From Chryseobacterium sp. KACC 21268 (lineage in GTDB: Bacteria; Bacteroidota; Bacteroidia; Flavobacteriales; Weeksellaceae), in assembly GCA_028736075.1 (NCBI GenBank), contig CP117875.1, positions 2,604,001 through 2,668,000 of the forward strand: 64,000 bases of DNA. Reading direction: 5' to 3'. This document shows, piece by piece, positions 37,379 through 45,471 of the stretch; position 1 is the stretch's first letter; each line of letters begins with the position of its first letter. Both the position numbers and the translations under genes were made by a program. The notes under the pieces were generated by a model that was not told where the DNA came from, made no database searches, and saw only the letters and a list, made by a program, of their open reading frames with translations.

Positions 37379-38554
37379 ATGGAAGCATATATAGTAACAG
37401 GATACAGAACAGCAGTTGGTAAAGCGCCGAAAGGTTCTTTGCGTTTTACCCGCCCGGATGATATGGCGGCAACTGTGATACAACATCTGATGAAAGATGT
37501 TCCAAATCTTGACCCGGCTCGCATCGACGATTTGATTGTCGGTTGTGCAATGCCGGAAGCAGAACAAGGCCTTAACGTCGCGAGACTGATTTCATTAATG
37601 GGACTAGACACTGACAAAGTTCCAGGTCTGACAGTCAACAGATATTGCGCCTCAGGCTCAGAATCGATTGCGATTGCGGCGGCGAAAATCAAAGCAGGAA
37701 TGGCAGAGTGCATCATCGCTGGTGGCGCAGAAAGTATGTCGTACATCCCGATGGGTGGTTACAAACCGATTCCAGACACGGATTTGGCCAAGAAACATCC
37801 CGATTATTATTGGGGAATGGGATTGACAGCCGAAGCGGTTGCCAACGAATTCAAAGTGAGTCGTGAGGAGCAGGACCAATTCGCTTACAACTCGCATCAG
37901 AAAGCTATGAAAGCCATCAAAGAAGGAAAATTTGAAAACCAGATTGTTCCAATTGATGTTGCATATAATTTCCTTGACGAAAAGGAAAAAATCCAAACCA
38001 AAGAATACGCCTTCAAACAAGATGAAGGTCCAAGAGCTGATACATCGGTGGAAGCTTTGGCGAAACTTCGTCCAGTTTTCGCAGCGAATGGTTCTGTGAC
38101 GGCTGGTAATTCTTCTCAAACTTCTGACGGCGCCGCTTTTACAATGGTAATGTCAGAAAGAATGGTCAAAGAATTAAATCTAACGCCAGTTGCGAGACTT
38201 CTCTCCTATTCGACTGTCGGCGTTCCGCCAAGAATTATGGGAATCGGACCGATGTTCGCTATTCCAAAAGCGTTGGAGCAAGCTGGACTTAAACAATCTG
38301 ACATCGATTTGTTTGAGTTGAATGAAGCGTTTGCTTCTCAGTCTGTTGCAATCTTAAGAGAACTGAACATCAATCCTGAAATCGTAAACGTAAATGGAGG
38401 CGCAATCGCACTTGGACATCCACTGGGTTGTACAGGAACTAAATTGACCGTTCAACTTCTTGACGAAATGAAACGCAGAAACAGCAAATATGGTGTTGTG
38501 ACAATGTGCGTAGGAACTGGTCAGGGTGCAGCGAGTGTTTTCGAGTTGCTTTAA
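37379..38554 (+). CDS. fadA: Acetyl-CoA acyltransferase (3-ketoacyl-CoA thiolase)
   Basis: A 391-residue thiolase that cleaves 3-ketoacyl-CoA with CoA in the last step of beta-oxidation. The nucleophilic Cys lies in VNRYCASGSESIAIAAAKI (about residue 89), the His in GGAIALGHPLGCTGTK and the second Cys in TMCVGTGQGAA. It works with the fadB product and the acyl-CoA dehydrogenase at 39604; the three genes are separated here by two unrelated genes. Confidence 0.95.
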   Translation: MEAYIVTGYRTAVGKAPKGSLRFTRPDDMAATVIQHLMKDVPNLDPARIDDLIVGCAMPEAEQGLNVARLISLMGLDTDKVPGLTVNRYCASGSESIAIAAAKIKAGMAECIIAGGAESMSYIPMGGYKPIPDTDLAKKHPDYYWGMGLTAEAVANEFKVSREEQDQFAYNSHQKAMKAIKEGKFENQIVPIDVAYNFLDEKEKIQTKEYAFKQDEGPRADTSVEALAKLRPVFAANGSVTAGNSSQTSDGAAFTMVMSERMVKELNLTPVARLLSYSTVGVPPRIMGIGPMFAIPKALEQAGLKQSDIDLFELNEAFASQSVAILRELNINPEIVNVNGGAIALGHPLGCTGTKLTVQLLDEMKRRNSKYGVVTMCVGTGQGAASVFELL

Positions 38555-38580
38555 AATCTGAAAATCATAATCTCTTTCAA

Positions 38581-39588
38581 ATGTTAGCTAATTCTTCATT
38601 AATATCCGAAATCAAAAACATTATTTCTCAATCTAGAGATAATGCGATTCGTTCGGTGGATTATCAGCGAACATTGATGTATTGGCATATCGGGCAAAGA
38701 ATTTTTAAAGAAGAGCAGAATGGAAAAGAACGTGCAGAATACGGAACTTATCTTATAAAGTATCTTTCTGAGCAACTTCAACCAGAATTTGGAAGTGGGT
38801 TTTCTCGTCGGCAATTGGAAAAATACAGACAATTCTATAGAGTCTTCCCAATTGCGTCCGCACTGCGGACGCAATTGAACTGGACTCAATATAAGCTACT
38901 TACGTCTATCGATGATGAGCATAAAAGAGAATATTACATCGCCGAATCCGTCAAAAACAATTGGTCTGCACGGCAATTAGAAAGACAAATCAACAGTAGT
39001 TTGTATGAGCGGTTGTTGTTGAGCAATGATAAAGAAAGTGTTTTGGCAATCGCGAAAGGCGAAATGATTCCCAACGAGCCTTCCCAAATCATCAAGGACC
39101 CAATGGTTTTAGAATTTCTGGGATTGAAAAAAGAATCCGCTTATTACGAAAAAGAATTTGAACAGGCGATTATCACCAACTTACAGGATTTTTTGTTAGA
39201 ACTTGGAAACGGATTTTCATTTGTCGCGAGACAGAAAAGAATCCATCTGGAAGGCGATGATTTTTTCATTGATTTGGTCTTTTACAACCGACTGATGCAA
39301 TGTTTTGTCATCTTCGAAATCAAGACCCACAAGTTGACGCACGAGGATTTGGGACAGTTGCAAATGTATGTCAATTACTACGACAGAAAGGAAAAACTGG
39401 CTCACGAGAACAAAACCATTGGAATTCTGCTTTGTGCAGAAAAGAATAATGCACTGGTGAAATTTACTTTGCCTGAAAAAAATGAAAGCATTTTGTCCAG
39501 CAAATATCAATTGTATCTCCCAACTGAAAGTCAAATTTTAGAAGCTCTCAAAATAGACCTTGATGAATTTAACAATCAAAAAAATTAA
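38581..39588 (+). CDS. YhcG/DUF1016 PD-(D/E)xK nuclease-like protein
   Basis: About 335 residues from the ATG at 38581; an earlier frame start at 38506 overlaps fadA and is less likely. The N-terminal DUF1016 half (SRRQLEKYRQFYRVF ... WTQYKLLTSIDDEHKREYYI) is followed by the nuclease core, GDDFFIDLVFYNRLMQCFVIFEIKTH, giving the D...E-x-K motif. Family members are often found beside restriction or mobile genes. Here it interrupts a fatty-acid operon. It contains a near-perfect DNA dyad at 38849. Confidence 0.88.
   Translation: MLANSSLISEIKNIISQSRDNAIRSVDYQRTLMYWHIGQRIFKEEQNGKERAEYGTYLIKYLSEQLQPEFGSGFSRRQLEKYRQFYRVFPIASALRTQLNWTQYKLLTSIDDEHKREYYIAESVKNNWSARQLERQINSSLYERLLLSNDKESVLAIAKGEMIPNEPSQIIKDPMVLEFLGLKKESAYYEKEFEQAIITNLQDFLLELGNGFSFVARQKRIHLEGDDFFIDLVFYNRLMQCFVIFEIKTHKLTHEDLGQLQMYVNYYDRKEKLAHENKTIGILLCAEKNNALVKFTLPEKNESILSSKYQLYLPTESQILEALKIDLDEFNNQKN
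38849..38877. repeat. 13-bp inverted repeat inside the yhcG-like gene
   Basis: Arms CAATTGCGTCCGC and GCGGACGCAATTG with a 3-nt loop; it encodes the A-S-A-L-R-T-Q-L stretch. Unusually G+C-rich for the locus. Confidence 0.8.
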
Positions 39589-39603
39589 AAAAACAACAAT
39601 AAA

Positions 39604-41391
39604 ATGAGTACTGAAACCAAAACATTAAACGGTGGCGAATTCCTGGTAAAGGACATCACTGCTCAGGAAATCTTCAGCATCGAGGAACTTTCCGAAGAAC
39701 AAAAAATGCTTCGCGATTCTGCGAAAGAATTCATAGATAAAGAAGTGGTTCCGAACAAAGAGCGCTTCGAGAAAAAAGATTACGCCTACACGGAAGAAGT
39801 GATGCGTAAAATCGGAGAAATGGGATTCCTGGGAATCGCTGTTCCTGAAGCTTATGGCGGATTGGGAATGGGATTCGTGACCACAATGCTGGCTTGCGAC
39901 TATATCTCCGGAACAACTGGCTCATTGGCAACAGCTTATGGTGCGCACACAGGAATTGGAACTTTACCAATCCTACTTTACGGAAGCGAATATCTGAAAA
40001 ACAAATACCTTCCAGACTTGGCGGCGGGAACTAAATTCGGTGCTTATTGCTTGACCGAGCCAGATGCAGGTTCCGACGCAAACAGCGGAAAAACTAGAGC
40101 CAAACTTTCCGAAGACGGAAAACATTACATCATCAACGGACAAAAAATGTGGATTTCGAATGCTGGTTTTGCAGACACTTTCACTTTATTCGCCAAGATT
40201 GACGATGACAAAAATATCACCGGATTCGTCATCAACCGTTCAGAATTGGAAAATCCTGAGAGTCTGACTTTCGGAGAGGAAGAACACAAATTGGGAATCC
40301 GTGCGTCTTCTACACGCCAGGTTTTCTTCAATGATATGAAAATTCCGGTGGAGAATCTTTTGGGCGAAAGAAACAACGGTTTCAAAATCGCTCTTAATGC
40401 CCTTAACGTTGGCCGAATCAAATTGGCGGCGGCGTGTCTGGATGCACAAAGAAGAATCCTGAACCATTCATTGACTTATTCTACGGAGAGAAAGCAGTTT
40501 GGCGTTTCTATCAACACTTTCGGCGCAATTCGCAAGAAGTTGGCAGAGATGGCGACTGGCGCTTTTGTGAGTGAGGCTGGTTCTTACCGCGGTGCAAAAG
40601 ATGTCGAAAACAAAATCGAGGAATTGGTGGCCGGCGGAATGAACCACGAGGAAGCGGAACTGAAAGGTGTGGAGGAATTCGCTGTAGAATGTTCTATCTT
40701 GAAAGTTTTTGTTTCAGATTTGGCACAGCATTCAGCGGATGAAGGCATTCAAATCTTTGGTGGAATGGGCTTCTCAGAAGATACACCAATGGAATCTGCC
40801 TGGAGAGATTCAAGGATTTCCAGAATCTATGAAGGAACCAACGAAATCAACAGACTTCTTGCCGTTGGAATGCTCATCAAACGTACAATGCAGGGGAAAA
40901 TAGACCTTTTGACGCCTGCAAAAAATGTAGGAAAAGAATTGATGGGAATTCCGTCTTTCGACATTCCGGATTATTCAGAATATATGTCTGAGGAAAAAGA
41001 AGTCATCAAAAACCTGAAGAAAGTATTCCTGATGGTTTCCGGTTCTGCCCTTCAAAAATATATGATGGACATCGAGAAACAACAGCATCTTCTCCTGAAC
41101 GCTTCCGAAATCCTGAACCAAATCTATATGGCAGAATCTGCCATCCTGAGAGCGGAGAAACATTTTGACACCGATTCTGTAGAAGCATCAATGGCAAGAC
41201 TGAATCTTTACAAAGCCGTTGATATCATCGCCACCAACGCCAAAGAAGGCATCGTCTCTTTCTCCGAAGGCGACGAGCAAAGAATGATGCTGGCCGGACT
41301 AAGACGTTTCACAAAATACGTGAATACGCCGAATCCAATTGCTTTGACGGAAAAGATTGCTTCTCATTTTATTGCGAAAGGTTCTTACTAA
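39604..41391 (+). CDS. Acyl-CoA dehydrogenase
   Basis: A 595-residue flavoprotein of the long acyl-CoA dehydrogenase type, catalysing the first step of beta-oxidation. Recognised: YCLTEPDAGSDANSGKTRA (FAD/substrate loop), KMWISNAGFAD, LNVGRIKLAAACLDAQRR, and IFGGMGFSEDTPMESAWRDSRISRIYEGTNEI with the catalytic Glu region. The C-terminal extension of about 160 residues is typical of this larger subfamily. It is last in the marR-fad cluster and followed by a strong hairpin. Confidence 0.95.
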   Translation: MSTETKTLNGGEFLVKDITAQEIFSIEELSEEQKMLRDSAKEFIDKEVVPNKERFEKKDYAYTEEVMRKIGEMGFLGIAVPEAYGGLGMGFVTTMLACDYISGTTGSLATAYGAHTGIGTLPILLYGSEYLKNKYLPDLAAGTKFGAYCLTEPDAGSDANSGKTRAKLSEDGKHYIINGQKMWISNAGFADTFTLFAKIDDDKNITGFVINRSELENPESLTFGEEEHKLGIRASSTRQVFFNDMKIPVENLLGERNNGFKIALNALNVGRIKLAAACLDAQRRILNHSLTYSTERKQFGVSINTFGAIRKKLAEMATGAFVSEAGSYRGAKDVENKIEELVAGGMNHEEAELKGVEEFAVECSILKVFVSDLAQHSADEGIQIFGGMGFSEDTPMESAWRDSRISRIYEGTNEINRLLAVGMLIKRTMQGKIDLLTPAKNVGKELMGIPSFDIPDYSEYMSEEKEVIKNLKKVFLMVSGSALQKYMMDIEKQQHLLLNASEILNQIYMAESAILRAEKHFDTDSVEASMARLNLYKAVDIIATNAKEGIVSFSEGDEQRMMLAGLRRFTKYVNTPNPIALTEKIASHFIAKGSY

Positions 41392-41413
41392 TTAATCTAT
41401 TTCAGTATAACTA

Positions 41414-41443
41414 AAACCGCCTCAGAGATTTCTGAGGCGGTTT
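41414..41443 (+). terminator. Terminator at end of fad cluster
   Basis: Perfect 13-bp stem AAACCGCCTCAGA / TCTGAGGCGGTTT with loop GATT; the T tract is short. Confidence 0.8.
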
Positions 41444-41476
41444 CGGTTATATAATATTTATATGCGTTAGGTCTCT

Positions 41477-41522
41477 AATATTTTAATTATGTAATTTTAA
41501 GATATTACATAATTAAAATATT
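41477..41522. repeat. Perfect 19-bp AT-rich inverted repeat
   Basis: Arms 41477-41495 and 41504-41522 are exact reverse complements with an 8-nt spacer (TTTAAGAT). It lies between the fad terminator and an unknown membrane-protein gene. The rest of the gap 41444-41622 shows nothing. Confidence 0.85.
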
Positions 41523-41622
41523 TGTTTCACATCTTGTAAATTATACACATAAATTTTTACTATTAAACTGAATTTCGGATATTCGTATATTGATAATATT
41601 GATAAAGGTAATTTGATTAGAT

Positions 41623-42381
41623 ATGGAAAAAACTAAAGACTATAAAAGAAACGCTTGGTATCTCGCATTGATAAATTTGCCCTATACATTGAAAATTATT
41701 TTAGTAGTTTCAATAATTATAGTTCTTATAAATCAAATTCAGCAATTCTTTGAATATATACAATTTTCTCTATTTGACATTAGCATAAAGTATTATGCAA
41801 TAATAAAAGTATTTTCTGAATTTATTTCTAAGCTTGCTTATGCTGTGATAACCTCTTCAATATTTTATTATATAACTCAACAATTCCCTAAAGAAAAAAA
41901 AAGAATCAGAGTTGCAGAGTTACTACATAATGCAATTCCATTTATTAAGATGCCTTTCACAGATTTTGAATTTGACCTCTTAAAAATAGAAAGTTTAAAT
42001 TTAACAGAAAAGCAGTATAACGAAAAGTGTAAAAATGTTCTTCTTGATTCACCTGTAAGAGATAATTTGAAAAATTGCATTAATTGGGACAAATTTACAA
42101 TTCAGACTATGGAAAAAATTACAATAAAAATTGATGAAATAAACCAACTCAATGACTTGTTAGACTCTGACACATTTATCATTTTACAAAAAATAAAATC
42201 CAATTGCTTAACAATTTTAAATATTTTGGCACTAAGAGGAAGAGCAAATAATGATAGTAATAGTAAAAATATGGAATATATCTCGTCTTTACTTTATACA
42301 TTACGAAATGATTTTATTTCACTAGAAAATTTTGGGAATAAATTTATAAAAACTTATATCAATTTTGAATCTAAGAAATAG
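41623..42381 (+). CDS. Membrane protein of unknown function
   Basis: A 252-residue protein with two N-terminal membrane helices (about 22-45 and 65-90) and a Lys/Asn/Ile-rich cytoplasmic C-terminal region that looks alpha-helical. Very A+T-rich, unlike the preceding fad genes. No domain recognised. It begins an accessory-looking stretch that includes a toxin-antitoxin pair. Confidence 0.55.
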   Translation: MEKTKDYKRNAWYLALINLPYTLKIILVVSIIIVLINQIQQFFEYIQFSLFDISIKYYAIIKVFSEFISKLAYAVITSSIFYYITQQFPKEKKRIRVAELLHNAIPFIKMPFTDFEFDLLKIESLNLTEKQYNEKCKNVLLDSPVRDNLKNCINWDKFTIQTMEKITIKIDEINQLNDLLDSDTFIILQKIKSNCLTILNILALRGRANNDSNSKNMEYISSLLYTLRNDFISLENFGNKFIKTYINFESKK

Positions 42382-42441
42382 ATATTATTTTCACGCTGGT
42401 ACAAACATCTTTCTCGTACCTCTACGGCAAACAAGAAATTA

Positions 42442-42747
42442 TCAAATCTTTATACTCACTTCCAATCGTCCTCCAAACCCAAGTTCAACAATCTTTTGAA
42501 GCGTCGAGATTCTCGTTTCTTTTAGATTATTTTCAATTTTGGATATGTAGGATTTAGTCGTTCCTACTTTTTCTGCTAGTTGTTCTTGAGTCATACCCAA
42601 TTCCAAACGTGTGTCGTGGATAAGCGCTCCTATTTTAAAATTTTCGTAACCATTCTCAAGTTCGTCACGTTCTTTTGTTCCACGTTTGCCGAAGTTTCTC
42701 TCTTTGAACTCATCAAGAGTTGTTAGATTTTTATTTGCTGTCTTCAT
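42442..42747 (-). CDS. higA: XRE-type antitoxin (HigA-like)
   Basis: A 101-residue protein with a C-terminal helix-turn-helix: LGMTQEQLAEKVGTTKSYISKIENN followed by ISTLQKIVELGFGGRLEVSI. Its ATG lies 17 bp inside the upstream toxin gene, so the pair is translationally coupled in the HigBA order, toxin first. It should neutralise the toxin and repress the shared promoter through the palindrome at 43096. Confidence 0.88.
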   Translation of the reverse strand: MKTANKNLTTLDEFKERNFGKRGTKERDELENGYENFKIGALIHDTRLELGMTQEQLAEKVGTTKSYISKIENNLKETRISTLQKIVELGFGGRLEVSIKI

Positions 42748-43066
42748 ATTCCTTTTTGATTTTTAATGCCATTTCTATTTCCTTCTTAGGTGTCTTCTGC
42801 GTTTTCTTTCGAAAACTGTTTGCTACAACAATCAGTTTTCCTTGGTTAAAAAAGCAGAAAATTCTAAAAATATCACTCGCAACCTGCACACGGATTTCGT
42901 ATAATCCGTCTGTATTTTCTAGATGTTTAAGATAAGTTTCCGGAACTCTTTGCAAATCTTCAATCAATTCAAAAGTCCAAACAATTTTGGTCTTCACTTT
43001 TAAACTTTGTTTATCGAAGAAATCTTGAAAGTAGTTTTTGAAAAATGTTACTTTTCTATATTTCAT
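42731..43066 (-). CDS. higB: RelE/HigB-like toxin
   Basis: A 111-residue RelE-superfamily protein, predicted ribosome-dependent mRNA endonuclease. The typical core is present: LENTDGLYEIRVQVASDIFRIFCFF then LIVVANSFRKKTQKTPKKEIEMAL. It is the first gene of the toxin-antitoxin unit. Confidence 0.88.
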   Translation of the reverse strand: MKYRKVTFFKNYFQDFFDKQSLKVKTKIVWTFELIEDLQRVPETYLKHLENTDGLYEIRVQVASDIFRIFCFFNQGKLIVVANSFRKKTQKTPKKEIEMALKIKKEYEDSK

Positions 43067-43082
43067 ATTTGTGTCTACAAAA

Positions 43083-43116
43083 CAAAAATACTAAAGTTTC
43101 ACTAAAGTGAAACAAA
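43083..43116 (-). promoter_or_regulatory. Promoter and operator of the toxin-antitoxin unit
   Basis: On the minus strand TTTG (43113-43116) and TATTTTTG (43083-43090) form a -33/-7 pair. Between them lies GTTTCACTAAAGTGAAAC (43096-43113), 8-bp perfect arms with a 2-nt centre, as expected for an antitoxin operator. Confidence 0.6.
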
Positions 43117-43160
43117 AAGAATAGAAAGTTTTTAGATTAATAAAAACAAAGTACTGAAAA

Positions 43161-44372
43161 TCAAAACAAACTCAACTGAATCCCACCATTCCCTTCCCCC
43201 GGCTTCGCATCCCCAAAAACCGTTTTTCCACCAAACCGCCACGAGTTTTGTCGCTCCTCTTCTATCACTTCCTCCAGGTTAAAATCCGGCGTGAAGTTCG
43301 CTTCCGTCCTCAAAGCAATTTCGTGAAGTTTCTTGATGGCTTGGCTCTTATCGGTGTTTCCCAACTTAGATTTCTCGATGCCTGTTCTTAGGATAGAAAT
43401 GGTTTCGTCGTAGGTTTTGGTAGGCACAGGAAACGGATGACCGTCTTTCCCGCCGTGCGCAAAAGAAAACCGCGCTGGGTCTGTAAATCTCGACGGCGCC
43501 CCGTGAATCACCTCACTCACAAGCGCGAGAGACTGCATCGTTCTGGGACCAACGCCTTTCAGCATCAGCAATTCCTCAAAATTCTCAGGTTGATTTTCCC
43601 TCGCCAGCCACAGAATATTCCCCAGCTTTTTCATATCCACATCACTGGCCAAAACCTCGTGATGCGCCGGCAAAATCAAACGTTGGAAATCCTGCATCCA
43701 TTTCTCGGAATCGGTTTTTGTGATGTCCACAATCCCATTTCTGCTTTGTTCTGCTTGGGCAGAAGTCAGATTGAGAATATTCCCACGATTCACGCCAGAA
43801 ATCCCAGTATGAGGCTCATTCACAAAAGAACTGACATTCTCGGAAAGCCAATGGTAACGCCTCGCAGTGCCGTCGGAATCGTGCATTCCTTGCTGAACAA
43901 CCGCCCAATTCCCTTGGTCCGACAAAATGAAATTATGTAGATAGAGCTGATAACCATCTTGGATAGCCGTGTTGTCAACCTTCGCAGAAAGTTTACTGCA
44001 TCGCACGAGCTCCGTGCCGTCAAGTCCGGTGGAATCTGCAATTTTGAGAAGTTCGTTCGGTGTTTCTTTGGAGAATCTTCCTTTTCCGCCAGCGATGTAG
44101 ATTCCCAGCGATTTGGAATTCGGATTGATGGAACGTTTCAAAGCGCCCATCACAGAGGTCGTAATGCCGGACGAATGCCAGTCCATTCCCATCACCGCCC
44201 CAAAACTCTGAAACCAAAACGGGTCTGCCAATCGTCTCAGAACTTCATCCTTGCCATAATCGGCGAGAATCACTTCCACGATGGCGAGCCCAAGCTTTGA
44301 CATCCGCTCATAAAGCCAAGGCGGAACCTGACCGTAATGTAAAGGCAAATCTGCAGTCCCAGAACGTTTCAT
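43161..44372 (-). CDS. DUF763 protein with C-terminal sliding-clamp-binding motif
   Basis: A 403-residue protein starting MKRSGTADLPLHYGQVPPWL, the hallmark of DUF763, a family without an assigned function. Around residue 270 LLMLKGVGPRTMQSLALVSEV looks like a helix-hairpin-helix DNA-binding element. The last five residues are QLSLF, an exact match to the beta-clamp-binding consensus QL(S/D)LF. A role in DNA repair or replication at the clamp is inferred. Single gene on the minus strand, higher G+C than the neighbouring toxin-antitoxin pair. Confidence 0.85.
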   Translation of the reverse strand: MKRSGTADLPLHYGQVPPWLYERMSKLGLAIVEVILADYGKDEVLRRLADPFWFQSFGAVMGMDWHSSGITTSVMGALKRSINPNSKSLGIYIAGGKGRFSKETPNELLKIADSTGLDGTELVRCSKLSAKVDNTAIQDGYQLYLHNFILSDQGNWAVVQQGMHDSDGTARRYHWLSENVSSFVNEPHTGISGVNRGNILNLTSAQAEQSRNGIVDITKTDSEKWMQDFQRLILPAHHEVLASDVDMKKLGNILWLARENQPENFEELLMLKGVGPRTMQSLALVSEVIHGAPSRFTDPARFSFAHGGKDGHPFPVPTKTYDETISILRTGIEKSKLGNTDKSQAIKKLHEIALRTEANFTPDFNLEEVIEEERQNSWRFGGKTVFGDAKPGEGNGGIQLSLF

Positions 44373-44416
44373 TGTGTGAAATTACGACATAAATTTCTTG
44401 TTGGGAAAAATCTTTG

Positions 44417-44549
44417 AACCACAAAAGTCACAAAAGAAAAATATAAAAAAACTCTTTGTAAGAACAAAAAAGCTAACTTATGAGATTATCCTTTTTTGAA
44501 CTTATGATAAACTCAAAATAAATCTATTGCTTTTGTGACTTTTGCGGTT
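44417..44549. repeat. Long inverted repeat with 20-bp arms
   Basis: AACCACAAAAGTCACAAAAG (44417-44436) and the reverse complement of 44530-44549 match at 19 of 20 positions, 93 nt apart. No gene lies inside. It resembles dispersed AACCACAAA-type repeats I recall from related genomes. Confidence 0.7.
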
Positions 44550-44552
44550 ATC

Positions 44553-44582
44553 AAAAAAAATCCGAAACGATGACGCTCCGGA
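44553..44582 (-). terminator. Terminator of the ArsC-like gene
   Basis: On the minus strand TCCGGAGCG pairs with CGTTTCGGA (wobbles included) around TCAT, followed by eight T. Confidence 0.75.
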
Positions 44583-44608
44583 CTGATTTACTGTACAAAT
44601 TTTATTGC

Positions 44609-44971
44609 TTAATTTTCTTTCTTAGAAAGGAAATAATCTTTTAATTTACCAAGATTTATTTTGTCGCTACCCACGAAGATTTCGTCTTCGGTAAGGAACA
44701 CCGGACGTTTCAAAAACGTGTAGTGGTCCAGTAGCAATTCTTTGTAATCTTTCTCCTGTAGGGTCTTTGGGTCAAGCTCCTGCAGTTTTATCTGATTCGA
44801 TTTCTTATTGAAAAGGGCTTCATAAGAACCAGCCAATTTGTACATATCTTCAATTTCTTCCTCAGTAATAGGGTTGATTTTGATTTCGCGAAGCTCCCAA
44901 TCTCTAGTGTCATATTGTCCTAATATTTTTCTACAGGTATCGCAAGTTTTAAGATAAAATACTTTTTTCAT
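44609..44971 (-). CDS. ArsC/Spx-like thioredoxin-fold protein
   Basis: About 120 residues from the ATG at 44971 (MKKVFYLKTCDTCRK). The CDTC motif sits at the N-terminus of the thioredoxin fold, and FLKRPVFLTEDEIFVG is the conserved ArsC/YffB segment. True arsenate reductases of this family have one active Cys plus an Arg triad, while Spx-like members keep CxxC; the function therefore stays open. The start is preferred over an ATG nine codons upstream, which lies beyond the predicted -7 box. Confidence 0.85.
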   Translation of the reverse strand: MKKVFYLKTCDTCRKILGQYDTRDWELREIKINPITEEEIEDMYKLAGSYEALFNKKSNQIKLQELDPKTLQEKDYKELLLDHYTFLKRPVFLTEDEIFVGSDKINLGKLKDYFLSKKEN

Positions 44972-44975
44972 TTTG

Positions 44976-44983
44976 CAAAAATA
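44976..44983 (-). promoter_or_regulatory. -7 box (TATTTTTG) of the ArsC-like gene
   Basis: Exact match on the minus strand, four bases before the ATG; implies a leaderless or nearly leaderless mRNA. Confidence 0.45.
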
Positions 44984-45110
44984 CGTTTTATTTTCCACAT
45001 CTTGGCTATGTCGTTTAGATATCTTATATTACGCCCCGACGCAAGGTCTCATCCTCTGCCATTTACATCCAGAACTTTAACGTTCGTTAAGGATTTAAGT
45101 TTCATATTTT

Positions 45111-45250
45111 GGGCAACTTATCCGCCTTCCGTTCCCGCTATTTTTTGCCTTCGCTTTTCCAGCCACAAAAAATGAGCTCCACTCAAACCTAACGAAGTGG
45201 TTCATCGATTCAAATAAAAAAAATAGAAAAGATGAGATAAGTCGGGTTGC
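45111..45250 (+). repeat. Dispersed hairpin repeat, copy C (with insertion)
   Basis: Left end GCAAC and right end GTTGC pair. The inner stem GCTATTTTTTG / CAAAAAATGAGC equals that of copy D. About 55 extra A-rich bases sit in the right arm between CTCA and GTCGGG. Confidence 0.78.
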
Positions 45251-45319
45251 GGATTCGTCTTCCAAACAAGTTTTGTCATCAATATCGAAGTTTCCATTTC
45301 TAATCAAAATTATTTTCCT

Positions 45320-45382
45320 CCAACCCTAAAGGGAGTAATTTTTCTTTAAGTTCTAATTTATTTTCGCTCCCTTTAGGGCTGG
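45320..45382. repeat. 16-bp inverted repeat, CCCTAAAGGGAG type
   Basis: Arms CCAACCCTAAAGGGAG (45320-45335) and CTCCCTTTAGGGCTGG (45367-45382) pair with one G.T mismatch; each arm also contains the self-complementary CCCTAAAGGG or CCCTTTAGGG. Intergenic. The remainder of 44984-45445 shows no gene. Confidence 0.8.
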
Positions 45383-45445
45383 GGCAGACAAAAATAAATT
45401 AGAATGTGTAGTAATCTGAATTTCCAAAATCCCTTCAAAAAACCT

Positions 45446-45453
45446 TACATTTG
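45446..45453 (+). promoter_or_regulatory. -7 box TACATTTG of the thioesterase gene
   Basis: Exact TAnnTTTG match 18 bases before the ATG at 45472; it overlaps the alternative in-frame TTG at 45451, ruling that start out. Confidence 0.6.
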
Positions 45454-45471
45454 AATTTAATTATCAAAAAA

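Noticed and set aside
41623..43116. Membrane protein plus toxin-antitoxin pair as a larger defence island
   Set aside because: Strands differ and no other defence gene is adjacent; the YhcG-type nuclease is 2 kb away behind a terminator. Not enough to claim a system.
45095..45307. 70-codon minus-strand frame in the arsC-thioesterase gap
   Set aside because: It lies entirely on repeat copy C and its insertion, so the reading frame is a by-product of the repeat.
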